64,000 nt of DNA from assembly GCA_900299555.1 (NCBI GenBank), contig OODV01000117.1, positions 27,551 to 91,550 on the forward strand. The letters are read 5' to 3'. The notes under the pieces are model-generated. The model searched no databases. It was not told the DNA's origin and saw nothing but the letters and a program-made list of their open reading frames with translations. Within the stretch, counting starts at the first letter, position 1. Every line of letters starts with the position of its first letter. The translations under genes were made by a program, and so were the position numbers. This DNA is from an uncultured Endozoicomonas sp. (GTDB taxonomy: Bacteria; Pseudomonadota; Gammaproteobacteria; Pseudomonadales; Endozoicomonadaceae). This document shows, one piece after another, positions 37,544-48,518 of this stretch.

Positions 37544-38439
37544 TCAGGCGCAATAAATAGGTTCTTTTGCAAAGCGCTTTTGCAGCCAGAGTCCGCCTTT
37601 GCCAACGCTCGAGAGAGAGTTCCAAACCATATCAATACTGACTTCCCATTGAGTGTAGGGGTACATCTCGTGTTTGATACGTTTCAATTCACCACTCTCA
37701 AGTCTGTCTTTTACCAGGCTGTTGGGAATGGCTGCCCAGCCCAACCCTTGATTAATCATGGCAATCATTGCCCCATAGTTATCACAGAACCATTGGCGTG
37801 TTGATACAAGATGTTCCTGTTTTAATAGAGAGTTCAATGAACGGCTGTATATAAGCTGTCTATGCTGAACAAGGTCGCCAGTTGTGACAATAGGCAGTGA
37901 TGCAAGAGGATGGTTGTGATGAATGACTTCAGAGATCAGCATGCGCCCGATGCGTTGAAATCTCAGTGGTTGTCTGTACTGATCCTGGCTTAGCAGTATG
38001 GCGATATTCAAGCTCTGGTCTGATAGACGGGTCATGGTTTTAATTGAGGAAGCGTGCTCAATGTTTATTGAGACATCCGGAAATGCTTCGGCAAATTCTT
38101 CAAAGATGGGGGTACGCTGGCATAAGGGAGTGACTCATCAAGGGCCAGGTTAATGGTTTCCTCTTCCTCGCTGGCACTCAGGCGGTAGGCGTGCTCTTTC
38201 AGACGGGTAGCATGCATCAGTGCAGCTTCCGCTTCTCTTAGGAGTGCTTTTCCTGCCGGTGTTAGCTGAGGGGTGCGGTGAGTTCGGTCAAAAAGATCAA
38301 CGCCCAGGTCAATTTCAAGGTTGCTGATTGTTGTGCTGACTCCCGATTGTGCTTTGCCCAGACTTCTTGCTGCTGCTGAGAAAGAGCCTTTTTCTGCAAC
38401 AGCAACAAAAGTGCTTAAGATATCAAAGAATGACGACAT
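37544..38439 (-). pseudogene. LysR-type regulator with one frameshift
   Basis: The N-terminal helix-turn-helix (FVAVAEKGSFSAAARSLGKA) and the start of the effector domain run from the ATG at 38439 to about 38110. There a G5 run (38108-38112 on the plus strand) is one base short of the reading frame. The rest continues in frame after the shift (IFEEFAEAFPDVSINIEHA and on to WLQKRFAKEP) to 37544, giving a normal 298-residue LysR protein in total. It is convergent with the deaminase gene. A one-base homopolymer indel may be a sequencing artefact, a phase switch or real inactivation. Confidence 0.82.
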
Positions 38440-38527
38440 GATGTTTTGTTCCGCTCCCTTTGGAATCGGGCACTATGTCTATTTTATTGTGGAAAGGTTT
38501 TGATCTGTACCAACGAATTGCTAAAGC

Positions 38528-38550
38528 CAGCTCCTGATGGCCAGGAGCTG
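38528..38550. terminator. Stem-loop after ponA
   Basis: CAGCTCCTG (38528-38536), a 5-base loop and CAGGAGCTG (38542-38550) form a perfect 9-bp stem between the ponA stop and the LysR start, both on the minus strand. The U-tract is weak on either side, so it is a probable but not certain terminator. Confidence 0.5.
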
Positions 38551-38586
38551 TATAGCTGTTGTCAACGCCCTCTAGTTAATAGCGGG

Positions 38587-41064
38587 TTAAAACAGGTCCT
38601 CAGGTGAAAACTCCTGGTCCATTTCCCCAAGGGATGGCAGGTTCTCATCACTGAACTGCTGAGGGGCGTTTTCCTGTCGGAAGACCTCAAAGATAGCGTT
38701 AGGATCTCCGGGCTGGGCAAGCTTGCCAGTCTCTCGGGAAATTTTAAGAGTGACCATCCCCTCTGGCTGTGGACGTTTATGTTCAGGTTTACCATCCAGA
38801 GCGGTATGCATGTATTCCAGCCAGATTGGCAGTGCTGAATTAGCGCCATATTCCCAGCGTCCCAGTGTGGAGTAATCGTCCATGCCAACCCACACGGCCG
38901 TCAGTATGTCTGGGTTAAAGCCGACAAACCATGCGTCCTTACTATCATTGGTGGTTCCTGTTTTACCAGCAATATCATGGCGTTTTAATGCTTGTGCCCG
39001 TCGGCCAGTACCTTTCCATATCACATCATTCATGATGTCATTCATGATGTAATTAACCTGTGGCGACATGACGGATTTGGCGATTGCAGGTTGCTCTTTG
39101 GTCTCAGTATTTGAGGCTTTTTCCTGGGTAAGAGTCTCCTCTAGGACGGGCGCCATAAAGAGAGCGTTTTCTTCCTGACCTTCAACCTCCCTGGTTTCTT
39201 TATTAAGGTTGGCAATGCAGCTTTCATCACAGGCTATTGCTGGCTCTGCCTCAAAAATGAGTTCTTCAATCGTTTCAATTCGCTGAATGAAGTAAGGCTC
39301 AATACGAAAACCGCCATTGGCCAGCACTGCATATCCTGTAGCCAAATCAAGTGGCGTCATGGAAACATTACCCAGAGACAGTGACAGGTCTCTGCTTAAT
39401 GATTCTGCTTTGAAACCGAGCTGTTTCAGGTATTGAATGCTCTTGTTAATGCCAATTTGTCGCAATACACGGATGGATACCAGGTTTCTTGAACGATAAA
39501 GCCCTTCCCGAAGTCGCATCGGGCCATTGAACTTCATATTATCATTATTAGGGCGCCAGCTATCTTCAAGGCCTGCATCATCAAAGACGATCGGGGCATC
39601 ATTAATAATGGTGGCTGCTGTCATACCGTTGGCAATGGCAGAGGCGTAAACAAAGGGTTTGAAGGATGAGCCGGCCTGTCGAACAGCCTGAGTCGCCCGG
39701 TTGTACATGCTGTCGTAGAAATTATACCCACCGACCAGTGCCAGAATGGCACCGTTTTCCGGATGCATTGATACCAGTGCTGATTGGGCCTGAGGCTCTT
39801 GTGCCAGACGGTAGCTGCCATCTTCAGTGACTCTTACCCATATCTGGTCACCTGCTTTAAGAACATCAGAAGGGGTTTTCGGGGAGTGGCCGAAGCTGTT
39901 TACAGTCAGGAACGGTTTTGCCCAGTTCAGGTTTTCCCAGCTGATTTTACCGGTATTACCCTTCTTAAGGCCGATTTCTACTTTCTCCTCACCCACTTGA
40001 GTGACCATGGCAGGAAGAAGAATACCCAAAGATGAGGTTTTGTTAATTCGTTGTTGCCAGCCTTCTTCCGGAACATTATCGAACAGGTTGGTGACCGGGC
40101 CGTGATAACCATGGCGTTCGTTATAGGCCATTAACCCGTTGGCTACAGCGAGGTTTGCTGCTCTCTGCAGGTCACTGCTGACGGTGGTGTAGACCTTAAA
40201 GCCTTCGGTATAGGCATCCTGGCCATACTGTTCAAACATTCGCTGCCGAACCATTTCGGCAATATAGGGAGCTTCAAGTTCGACTTTGGCGCCATGGTAG
40301 CTGGCGGTGACCGGTTGGTTCACGGCTTCACTGTAATCTTCAGGTGTGATGTAGCCCAGGTCTTTCATTCTTCCCAGAATCCAGTCACGGCGAATCATTG
40401 CGCGCTTGGGATCATTGATCGGGTTATAGCGGGAAGGGGCTTTTGGCAGGCCTGCAATCATGGCGATCTGGGCCAGGTTCAGTTCGTTGATGGATTTGCC
40501 ATAGTAAACTTGTGCGGCAGACTCTACACCGTAAGATCGATTCCCCAGATAAATTTTATTGAGATAGAGTTCAAAGATTTCATCCTTCGACAGTTGCTGT
40601 TCTATCTGCAAGGCGAGTAGGATTTCGTTGAATTTTCGTGAAAATACCCGCTCATGGCTCAGGAAGAAGTTCTTGGCCACCTGCATTGTGATCGTGCTGC
40701 CTCCGGATTGTATGCTGCCGGTGCTGACCAGCTGGACAGCAGCCCTCATCAGGCCCATGATGTCAACGCCGGGATGATAATAGAAACGGTCATCTTCGGC
40801 AGCCATGAAAGCTTTGATCAGGTTTGTTGGTGCGTCTTCAAACTGAATAGGGGTGCGGCGTTTTTCGCCAAACTCGGCAATGAGTAGGTTATCTTGAGAG
40901 TAAACTCGCAAAGGTGTCTGTAATTTGGCGTCACGCAGTGATTCTACTGAAGGTAGTGAAGGACTGAGGTATAAATAGACACTTGCACTGACAAGCAGAA
41001 TTCCACTGGCTACTGTTAATAGTGACCAGCACAGGAATTTAAGAAGTTTAACCGACCGTTTCAT
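38587..41064 (-). CDS. ponA: Penicillin-binding protein 1A (bifunctional)
   Basis: This 825-aa class A PBP joins glycan polymerisation and peptide cross-linking in the periplasm. A cytoplasmic tail and signal anchor (KLLKFLCWSLLTVASGILLV) come first. The glycosyltransferase 51 domain has EDDRFYYHPGVD and QVAKNFFLS, and an OB-like linker follows. The transpeptidase has SxxK in GSSFKPFVYA, SxN in YRSRNLVS and KTGT in GKTGTTND. The ATG at 41064 was chosen because the 17 earlier residues would displace the anchor. It is transcribed divergently from pilM, the standard arrangement in Pseudomonas. Confidence 0.95.
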   Translation of the reverse strand: MKRSVKLLKFLCWSLLTVASGILLVSASVYLYLSPSLPSVESLRDAKLQTPLRVYSQDNLLIAEFGEKRRTPIQFEDAPTNLIKAFMAAEDDRFYYHPGVDIMGLMRAAVQLVSTGSIQSGGSTITMQVAKNFFLSHERVFSRKFNEILLALQIEQQLSKDEIFELYLNKIYLGNRSYGVESAAQVYYGKSINELNLAQIAMIAGLPKAPSRYNPINDPKRAMIRRDWILGRMKDLGYITPEDYSEAVNQPVTASYHGAKVELEAPYIAEMVRQRMFEQYGQDAYTEGFKVYTTVSSDLQRAANLAVANGLMAYNERHGYHGPVTNLFDNVPEEGWQQRINKTSSLGILLPAMVTQVGEEKVEIGLKKGNTGKISWENLNWAKPFLTVNSFGHSPKTPSDVLKAGDQIWVRVTEDGSYRLAQEPQAQSALVSMHPENGAILALVGGYNFYDSMYNRATQAVRQAGSSFKPFVYASAIANGMTAATIINDAPIVFDDAGLEDSWRPNNDNMKFNGPMRLREGLYRSRNLVSIRVLRQIGINKSIQYLKQLGFKAESLSRDLSLSLGNVSMTPLDLATGYAVLANGGFRIEPYFIQRIETIEELIFEAEPAIACDESCIANLNKETREVEGQEENALFMAPVLEETLTQEKASNTETKEQPAIAKSVMSPQVNYIMNDIMNDVIWKGTGRRAQALKRHDIAGKTGTTNDSKDAWFVGFNPDILTAVWVGMDDYSTLGRWEYGANSALPIWLEYMHTALDGKPEHKRPQPEGMVTLKISRETGKLAQPGDPNAIFEVFRQENAPQQFSDENLPSLGEMDQEFSPEDLF

Positions 41065-41347
41065 GCTGTTAGGACATCCTGATAAAGCGAAGGCCACCGG
41101 CTGAAGTAGTGACATTTAAACATTCTTGTCATAGGCAAGAGTCGTCCTGACAGCCGATCGTGACAGACTATTATACGGTGAAAAGGCCTTTAGCTGAAAA
41201 TGTGGTTTTCCTGTACTGGCTGCAGTCTTGGGCGCAGGTGGGATTTCCCTTAAAAATCCGGTGTTTAGAGTTGGCTTTTTGGCCACTAAAATTGCGAAAG
41301 TAAACAGACTGTTATTTAATTAGAGCTGTTTTTCTTAAAACTAATAA

Positions 41348-42426
<1,079 letters not shown>

Positions 42427-42427
<1 letters not shown>

Positions 42428-42990
42428 TGGCAAGAATTAACCTGTTGCCCTGGCGTGAAGAGCTCAGGAAAGAGCGGAAACAGCGTTTTGTAGCTATCTG
42501 GGCTATGACTCTCCTGGTAGGTATTGGTCTGGTCTTTATTGGTGATCTTTACATCAGCAATAACATCAGTTATCAGCAGAGCCGGAATCAATATCTGCAG
42601 AACGAAATTACGTTGCTCAATAAGCGGATCAGTGAAATCAAGGACCTGAAAACCAAGAAAGATCAATTGCTGGAGAGAATGCAGGTTATTCAGAACCTGC
42701 AGGGAAACCGTCCTGTGATTGTTCGGATATTTGATCAGGTGGCACGTGTGGTTCCAGAGGGGGTTTATTTCAAGCAGATCAGCCTGGACGGGGATCGCCT
42801 GTCTCTGGTTGGGGTTGCTGAGTCTAATAATCGGATCTCTGCTTTGATGAGAAATTTCGATAACTCTGAATGGTTTACTGAACCAAATCTGACTGCGGTC
42901 AGAAAAGTTTCAGCAAACAGTCAGCGCTGGAATGAGTTTGATCTAACCGTTAAACAGATCAATCCCACTCAGGCCAAGGGGGGATTATGA
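42427..42990 (+). CDS. pilN: Type IV pilus assembly protein PilN
   Basis: This 187-aa bitopic protein opens with the INLLPWREE motif that docks into PilM. One membrane segment (FVAIWAMTLLVGIGLVFIG) follows, then a coiled-coil region and a periplasmic ferredoxin-like domain that pairs with PilO. It overlaps pilM and pilO by a few bases each. Confidence 0.96.
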
Positions 42991-43598
42991 GTTTTGCTGA
43001 TTCGTTACAAAAGTTGAATGAACTTGATCTGAATGAGATTGATTTTGATAACATCGGCTCATGGCCTCTGGGAGTCAGAATCATTGTCTGTGTTCTGACT
43101 CTGGTCTTGATACTTGGGCTTGGTTATCAGTTCCACCTGACCAGTTTGCAGAGCCGATACGATGTCGCTGCGAGTAAAGAGCAGGATTTACGGGAGCAGT
43201 ATCGAATCAAGGCATTCCAGGCTGCGAACCTGAAATCCTACCGCGAACAGATGGCGGAAATGGAGGATTCTTTTGGTGCACTGGTTAAACAATTACCCAG
43301 CGATACAGAGGTTCCCGGGCTGTTGGAGGATATTACCTTTACAGGGCGTGGCGCAGGTCTGCAAATAGAAGAAATTAAACTTCAGACTGAAAATGTCAGC
43401 CATTTTTATATTGAGTTGCCTATCAGTATTGCAGTGCAGGGTACTTACCATGATCTGGGTAATTTTGTCAGTGGTGTAGCTAGCCTTTCACGAATAGTAA
43501 CTTTGCATGATTTTGAAATTCGTCCGGGCAAGAATGGTCAGTTGACGATGAGTATTCTTGCTAAAACTTACCGCTACAATGATCAGGGGGGGCTATGA
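42987..43598 (+). CDS. pilO: Type IV pilus assembly protein PilO
   Basis: This 203-aa inner-membrane protein has one membrane segment (LGVRIIVCVLTLVLILGLGY), a coiled coil and a periplasmic domain that forms heterodimers with PilN. The PilP-binding region is the C-terminal fold ending in TMSILAKTYRY. It overlaps pilN and pilP by 4 bases. Confidence 0.96.
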   Translation: MSFADSLQKLNELDLNEIDFDNIGSWPLGVRIIVCVLTLVLILGLGYQFHLTSLQSRYDVAASKEQDLREQYRIKAFQAANLKSYREQMAEMEDSFGALVKQLPSDTEVPGLLEDITFTGRGAGLQIEEIKLQTENVSHFYIELPISIAVQGTYHDLGNFVSGVASLSRIVTLHDFEIRPGKNGQLTMSILAKTYRYNDQGGL

Positions 43599-44131
43599 TG
43601 CAGCTGCTTCGATTAATTATTGTTGTCGGTACCATGCTGGTTTTAGCAGGTTGCTCAGATGGGGGCCGTCAGGGATATAAGGATATTGATGCCTATATGG
43701 CAGAAATGAAGGCTAGGCCGACAGGTAATATTGAACCACTACCTCAGTTCAGGGCTTATGAGGCTTTTACTTATCAGGCATCTGCCATGCGCAGCCCTTT
43801 CAGGCAGCCTGTGAGAATTACGCTGACCAATGAACAGATCAATAGCAATATCAAGCCGGACCAATATCGTGTTAAACAGTACCTTGAGCAATTTGAAATG
43901 GACTCGTTCCGTTTAGTTGGTTCGATCAGTAATGATGAAGGGTTCTGGGGGCTGGTTCGAGGTTCTGATGGTGTTCACCGGGTGCAGGTGGGGGATTATC
44001 TGGGGCGTAATCATGGCCGTATAACTTACATTGATGACCAGGAATTGCGTGTAACGGAGATAGTGCCGGCAGGTCCAACGTATTGGATTGAGCGCCCAAG
44101 GGTTCTTCGCGTTAATGTTAGTAGTCAGTGA
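43595..44131 (+). CDS. pilP: Type IV pilus inner-membrane lipoprotein PilP
   Basis: This 178-aa protein has a lipobox (LVLAGC, Cys20). An extended N-terminal arm interacts with PilN/PilO, and a C-terminal beta-sandwich domain (FRLVGSIS...VGDYLGRNHGRI) contacts the PilQ secretin. PilP links the inner-membrane complex to the outer-membrane pore. It is normally followed immediately by pilQ; here 254 bases intervene. Confidence 0.95.
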   Translation: MMQLLRLIIVVGTMLVLAGCSDGGRQGYKDIDAYMAEMKARPTGNIEPLPQFRAYEAFTYQASAMRSPFRQPVRITLTNEQINSNIKPDQYRVKQYLEQFEMDSFRLVGSISNDEGFWGLVRGSDGVHRVQVGDYLGRNHGRITYIDDQELRVTEIVPAGPTYWIERPRVLRVNVSSQ

Positions 44132-44286
44132 TTTGATTTCCGGTATTGTGAATTAATCATCATTTTCTAAATATGAATGCTATTGTCAGTCTTTGCTCGG
44201 TTGACAGTGTGTCATGGGGTGTGTTGAGTTAGTCTGATTGTTGTTCTGGCATGGATGGCTTTTTTTTCTGGGGGATATTTCGTGGT

Positions 44287-44376
44287 ATGAAAGGATGTAT
44301 AGAGCCAACATGGCGGAGTGGACTGGATTATTTAAATATGATGCCGATGAAAACAACAATTCTAATTCTGAAATAG
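44287..44376 (+). CDS. Possible 29-aa leader ORF before pilQ
   Basis: In the pilP-pilQ gap an ATG-to-TAG frame of 30 codons (MKGCIEPTWRSGLDYLNMMP...) ends 9 bases before the pilQ ATG. The Shine-Dalgarno is weak, and nothing else supports translation. It is listed only because the gap is unusual and it could couple to pilQ. Confidence 0.2.
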   Translation: MKGCIEPTWRSGLDYLNMMPMKTTILILK

Positions 44377-44385
44377 GTAAGTTTG

Positions 44386-46428
44386 ATGAATATTAGTCCC
44401 CTGTTGCATGCGAAAGCTGTCCGAGGGCTTTTGTATGCGTTATTGACAATATTGCCTGTTTCTGCGTGGGGCGTCACTCTGAAGAGTATGGATGTTTCTG
44501 CGTTACCGGGTGATATGGTTGAGCTTCGCTTGACTTTTGATGGTGCTGCCCCGGTTGCTCATGGTTACAGTATTGAGAAGCCTCCCAGAATATCCATAGA
44601 TCTGCCTTTTACGCGCAGTGAACTCCCGAAATACAATGAAGTTGGTTTTAATAATGCCAGGAGTGTGACTGTACTTGAGGCTGGGGACAGGACGCGCCTG
44701 GTCATTAATCTTCAGCAGCCAACCCGTTTCACCAGTCAGGCTGATGGACGGACGCTCAGTATTTACATTGGAGATGACAGCAATACAGCAGCAGTTCAAA
44801 GGGAGTCAGTCCAAAGGGGTAATTTATTTTCCCAGGTAGCTGACATAAAGAAAGGAATTACGGATATAGACTTTCAGCGTGGTGATGATGGAGAAGGAAA
44901 AATCATTATTGCGCTTTCTGATGCCAAGATTCCAATGGATATGAATGAACAGGGTGGACGTATCCGTCTGGAGTTTCAGGGGGATGTTCTGCCACAGCAC
45001 TTAAGAAACCGGCTGGATGTCATTGATTTTGCCACACCGGTTAAGTTTATTGATGCCACTGTTGAAGATGGTAACAGTATCATTACTATTGAGCCTAAGG
45101 GAAAATTTGAGTATCTGGCCTATCAGACAGATAACCTGCTGACTGTCAGTGTTAAGGCGCCAGATGCAAAAGATCGTGGTAGGAGAAAGTCGGGGCTTTC
45201 CTATAAGGGAGATAAGCTGTCGTTAAACTTTCAGGATATTGAAGTCAGGGCTGTTCTCCAGCTGATTGCTGATTTCACGGATCTGAACCTGGTGGCATCT
45301 GATACTGTCGGAGGCAATGTTACCTTGCGACTGCAGAATGTTCCCTGGGATCAGGCACTTGATATTGTGCTCAAGGCTAAAGGGCTTGATAAGCGTCTTG
45401 AGGGCAATGTACTCACTGTGGCTCCGGCTGCTGAAATAGCAGCACGTGAACGTGAGCAGTTGGAGAATGAAAAGCAGATTCGTGAGCTGGCTCCTGTGTA
45501 TACCGATCTGGTTCAGATTAATTACGCTGATGCGGCAGAGATTGCAACGGTATTACAGGGAACTGAAGGGGCTAGCCTGCTGACTGAAAGAGGCTCGGTA
45601 CAGGTTGTAGCCAGAACCAATAGTTTACTGGTCAAGGATACACAGGCCAAACTGGATGAGTTGAGAGCACTGATTGACCAGTTGGATATTCCTATCCGAC
45701 AGGTCATGATTGAGGCGCGTATTGTTACGCTCAGTTCTAACTTTAAAGAAGATCTGGGTGTTAAGTGGAGTGGCTCTAAAAATGATGCGTTGAAAAACGA
45801 TAACCGGGACCTTTCCATTGGTGGTGGTCAGGATGGTGATGTATTCACTGACCTGAGCGTTACAGGCACAGGCTCCAGTGCCATTGCTATTGGTTTCTCT
45901 ACGAATGGAGGGACAATTCTTAATCTTGAGCTATCGGCTCTGCTGAGTGATGGTGGTGGTGAGGTTATTTCTCAGCCAAAAGTCATTACTGCGGATAAGA
46001 AAACAGCCGTTATCAAATCCGGTAAAGAGATTCCATACGAAGAGAAAACGTCCAGCGGTGCGACATCGGTAGCGTTTAAAGATGCGGTGTTGGGATTGGA
46101 AGTCACGCCTCAGATTACTCCGGATGGTCGGGTCATTATGGATATCAAAATCAATAATGACGATACCACGGATGAAGCCTCAAACAACGTACCGATTATT
46201 TCGACCAATGAGATCACGACCCAGGTACTGGTTGAAGATGGCGAAACCGTTGTTCTTGGTGGTGTCTTTAAACAGAGTAAGAAGCAAGGAGTCACTAAAG
46301 TGCCAGTGCTGGGTGATATTCCTTGGGTAGGTGGTCTGTTCAGGAACAAAACAGAGACTGATGATAAAGAAGAGCTACTGGTCTTTATCACCCCGAGAAT
46401 TATCACTGATGGGGTTTCGTTGCGGTAA
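44386..46428 (+). CDS. pilQ: Type IV pilus secretin PilQ
   Basis: This 680-aa outer-membrane secretin forms the gated pore of the type IV pilus. After a signal peptide (residues 1-29) come two AMIN domains that bind peptidoglycan (about 31-125 and 140-250). The STN domain (VRAVLQLIADFTDLNLVASD, about 285-350) and an N1-type domain follow, and then the secretin core ending in VPVLGDIPWVGGLFRNK and ELLVFITPRII. The ATG at 44386 was used instead of the TTG just before it. A strong terminator follows. Confidence 0.96.
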   Translation: MNISPLLHAKAVRGLLYALLTILPVSAWGVTLKSMDVSALPGDMVELRLTFDGAAPVAHGYSIEKPPRISIDLPFTRSELPKYNEVGFNNARSVTVLEAGDRTRLVINLQQPTRFTSQADGRTLSIYIGDDSNTAAVQRESVQRGNLFSQVADIKKGITDIDFQRGDDGEGKIIIALSDAKIPMDMNEQGGRIRLEFQGDVLPQHLRNRLDVIDFATPVKFIDATVEDGNSIITIEPKGKFEYLAYQTDNLLTVSVKAPDAKDRGRRKSGLSYKGDKLSLNFQDIEVRAVLQLIADFTDLNLVASDTVGGNVTLRLQNVPWDQALDIVLKAKGLDKRLEGNVLTVAPAAEIAAREREQLENEKQIRELAPVYTDLVQINYADAAEIATVLQGTEGASLLTERGSVQVVARTNSLLVKDTQAKLDELRALIDQLDIPIRQVMIEARIVTLSSNFKEDLGVKWSGSKNDALKNDNRDLSIGGGQDGDVFTDLSVTGTGSSAIAIGFSTNGGTILNLELSALLSDGGGEVISQPKVITADKKTAVIKSGKEIPYEEKTSSGATSVAFKDAVLGLEVTPQITPDGRVIMDIKINNDDTTDEASNNVPIISTNEITTQVLVEDGETVVLGGVFKQSKKQGVTKVPVLGDIPWVGGLFRNKTETDDKEELLVFITPRIITDGVSLR

Positions 46429-46461
46429 ACTGTTCCCGTATTATGGGTTCGAATATCTCTG

Positions 46462-46487
46462 ACGGGAGCCTTGGCTCCCGTTTTTTT
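46462..46487 (+). terminator. Intrinsic terminator after pilQ
   Basis: CGGGAGCC (46463-46470), a 2-base turn and GGCTCCCG (46473-46480) followed by seven T's. It separates the pil operon from aroK-aroB. Confidence 0.88.
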
Positions 46488-46555
46488 GTTGTCATAACTG
46501 CTTACGATGCGCTACGCTCGCTGCACACAGGCAGGAAGTCAGGCTGGCAAAGAGC

Positions 46556-47077
46556 ATGCCATTAACAAATATCTATCTGATCGGGCCCATGGGGGCAGGA
46601 AAAAGTACCATAGGCCGGATGCTGGCAAAAGAGCTGGCGCGCCCCTTTCTTGATTCGGACCATGTTATTGAAGATCGCAGTGGTGCTGATATCCCCTGGA
46701 TTTTTGACGTTGAAGGAGAGCAGGGGTTTCGAGACAGGGAAAGTCAGGTTATTGAAGAAATCTGCAGTCAGAAAGGTCTGGTGATGGCTACAGGCGGCGG
46801 TGTTGTCGGTCGACCGGAAAACAGGCGAAACCTCAGTTCAAACGGTTTTGTTGTGTACCTGAGTGCTCCGGTAACTATTCAATTGCAAAGAACGGAAAAA
46901 GACAAAAGAAGACCGTTATTGCAAAGGCCGGACAGGAAAGAGGTGTTGGCGCGACTACTTGAAGAACGAGACCCTTTATATCACTCAATTGCTGACCTTG
47001 TTCTTGATACAGAAGTCTTATCGCCACGACAAGTGATTAAAAGAATTATTCAAGCTGTTGGCTTGGGAAAGGAGTGA
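46556..47077 (+). CDS. aroK: Shikimate kinase
   Basis: This 173-aa enzyme phosphorylates shikimate in aromatic amino acid synthesis. Its marks are Walker A GPMGAGKSTIG, the shikimate-binding DSDHVIEDRSG, and ATGGGVVGRPENR (Walker B region and substrate loop). It forms a pair with aroB, 14 bases downstream. Confidence 0.97.
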   Translation: MPLTNIYLIGPMGAGKSTIGRMLAKELARPFLDSDHVIEDRSGADIPWIFDVEGEQGFRDRESQVIEEICSQKGLVMATGGGVVGRPENRRNLSSNGFVVYLSAPVTIQLQRTEKDKRRPLLQRPDRKEVLARLLEERDPLYHSIADLVLDTEVLSPRQVIKRIIQAVGLGKE

Positions 47078-47091
47078 GGGAGTAATCTGCC

Positions 47092-48171
47092 ATGCTGGAA
47101 CTTAAGGTTGATCTGGGGGATCGAAGCTATCCCATTTTTATCGGCGAAAATATTCTTTCTGATCCAAATTACTTCCTCCCATATATAAAAGGCAAAAGCG
47201 TTGCCATTGTTACTAATGAAACGGTAGCTCCGATCTATCTGGATACCATCCGCTCCACGCTAGCTGGTTGTGATTTAACGGTGATTACCCTGCCGGATGG
47301 CGAGCAATATAAAAACCTTGAAACGGTCAACCTCATTTTCGATAAGCTTTTACAGTTGAGGCATACACGAAAGACGACGCTGGTTGCTCTCGGTGGTGGC
47401 GTAATAGGAGATATGACCGGTTTTGCTGCCGCCTGTTATCAGCGGGGTGTGGATTTTATTCAAGTGCCTACCACGTTACTTTCCCAGGTAGACTCATCGG
47501 TTGGAGGGAAAACGGGTGTAAATCATGCCCTGGGCAAAAACATGATCGGTGCTTTCTATCAGCCTAATGCTGTCGTTATTGATACAGCGACACTGAACAC
47601 CCTTCCGGATCGGGAGCTTTCAGCTGGGTTGGCAGAGGTCATCAAATACGGACTGATCTGTGATCAGCCATTTTATGAGTGGCTGCAGGAGAATATTGAT
47701 CGATTGATGAGCCGTGATCCTGAGGCGCTTTCATACGCTATTCATCGTTCCTGTCAGGATAAAGCCAGAGTTGTAGAGGCGGATGAAACAGAGTCCGGCA
47801 TACGTGCGATTCTTAATCTTGGTCATACCTTTGGTCATGCAATAGAAACACATACCGGCTATGGTTCCTGGTTGCACGGTGAAGCTGTTGCGGTTGGTAT
47901 GGTGATGGCGGCTGATCTTTCTTTCCGGGAAGGGAACTTATCTAAAGAAGATGTCGATGGTATTGTGACTATGCTCAAACGGGTAAGTTTGCCGACTCTG
48001 CCACCTTCGGGTATCAGCCCCGGGCGATTTGTTGAACTAATGGCTGTGGATAAAAAAGTGCTGGATGGCCAGTTACGGTTGGTGCTTCTGGACTCAGTGG
48101 GAAATGCAAACGTTACAGACCGTTTTAATCATAAAAATCTAATGGATTGCCTTGAGCAGTTTTGTTCCTGA
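47092..48171 (+). CDS. aroB: 3-dehydroquinate synthase
   Basis: This 359-aa NAD- and zinc-dependent enzyme makes dehydroquinate from DAHP. Visible motifs are the nucleotide-binding [32 protein letters not shown], the zinc-ligand [21 protein letters not shown], and [12 protein letters not shown]. damX, which often follows aroB in related genomes, is absent here; gltB follows after a long structured gap. Confidence 0.97.
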   Translation: MLELKVDLGDRSYPIFIGENILSDPNYFLPYIKGKSVAIVTNETVAPIYLDTIRSTLAGCDLTVITLPDGEQYKNLETVNLIFDKLLQLRHTRKTTLVALGGGVIGDMTGFAAACYQRGVDFIQVPTTLLSQVDSSVGGKTGVNHALGKNMIGAFYQPNAVVIDTATLNTLPDRELSAGLAEVIKYGLICDQPFYEWLQENIDRLMSRDPEALSYAIHRSCQDKARVVEADETESGIRAILNLGHTFGHAIETHTGYGSWLHGEAVAVGMVMAADLSFREGNLSKEDVDGIVTMLKRVSLPTLPPSGISPGRFVELMAVDKKVLDGQLRLVLLDSVGNANVTDRFNHKNLMDCLEQFCS

Positions 48172-48301
48172 ATACCCTATCAATGGCTGAAGAGAGCTCT
48201 TCAGCCTCATCGTTATTGGTTGTTCCTGTCTGAATTTGTTCTGAAAAGTTACGATTTATCAACGTATTATTGCGGTTTTTACTTGCATTGATAAGGGTCA
48301 T

Positions 48302-48330
48302 TTGTGATTGCGCGAACAGGCGTGTAAAAT
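48302..48330 (+). promoter_or_regulatory. Sigma-70 promoter for the gltB leader
   Basis: TTGTGA (48302-48307), a 17-base spacer and TAAAAT (48325-48330) match -35 (4 of 6) and -10 (5 of 6) boxes with ideal spacing. Transcription would start near 48337 and give a leader of about 485 bases before gltB. Confidence 0.55.
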
Positions 48331-48411
48331 GGCGAGCCGTTTTACGTGTCAGAAAGTCATAAGTAAAATTTGGTTTTATGCATTTAAACTGAATAATTAT
48401 GACGGGGGAGT

Positions 48412-48518
48412 CCGGTTACGAGAGGCAAAAAGCCCACCGGTTAAAGAATAGCTATGGCTCGACAGACACTTGATTATCGGTAGTGTACCGAAGAGTGCTG
48501 AATGGCGAGGAGTTCGCC
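48412..48518 (+). ncRNA. Candidate structured leader RNA or small RNA upstream of gltB
   Basis: Three hairpins follow one another. The first is CCGGT (48412-48416) with ACCGG (48436-48440) around an inner GGC/GCC. The second is TCGGTA / TACCGA (48477-48491), and the third is GGCGA / TCGCC (48504-48518) with GGAGT in the loop. GGA in a hairpin loop is the type of site bound by CsrA/RsmA. I recognise no known riboswitch class. It may be a cis-regulator of gltB or a separate RNA. Confidence 0.4.

Noticed and set aside
41280..41300. Sigma-54-like boxes (TTGGCC and TTGC) upstream of pilM
   Set aside because: The spacing between GG and GC is one base too long for sigma-54, and pilM operons normally use sigma-70.
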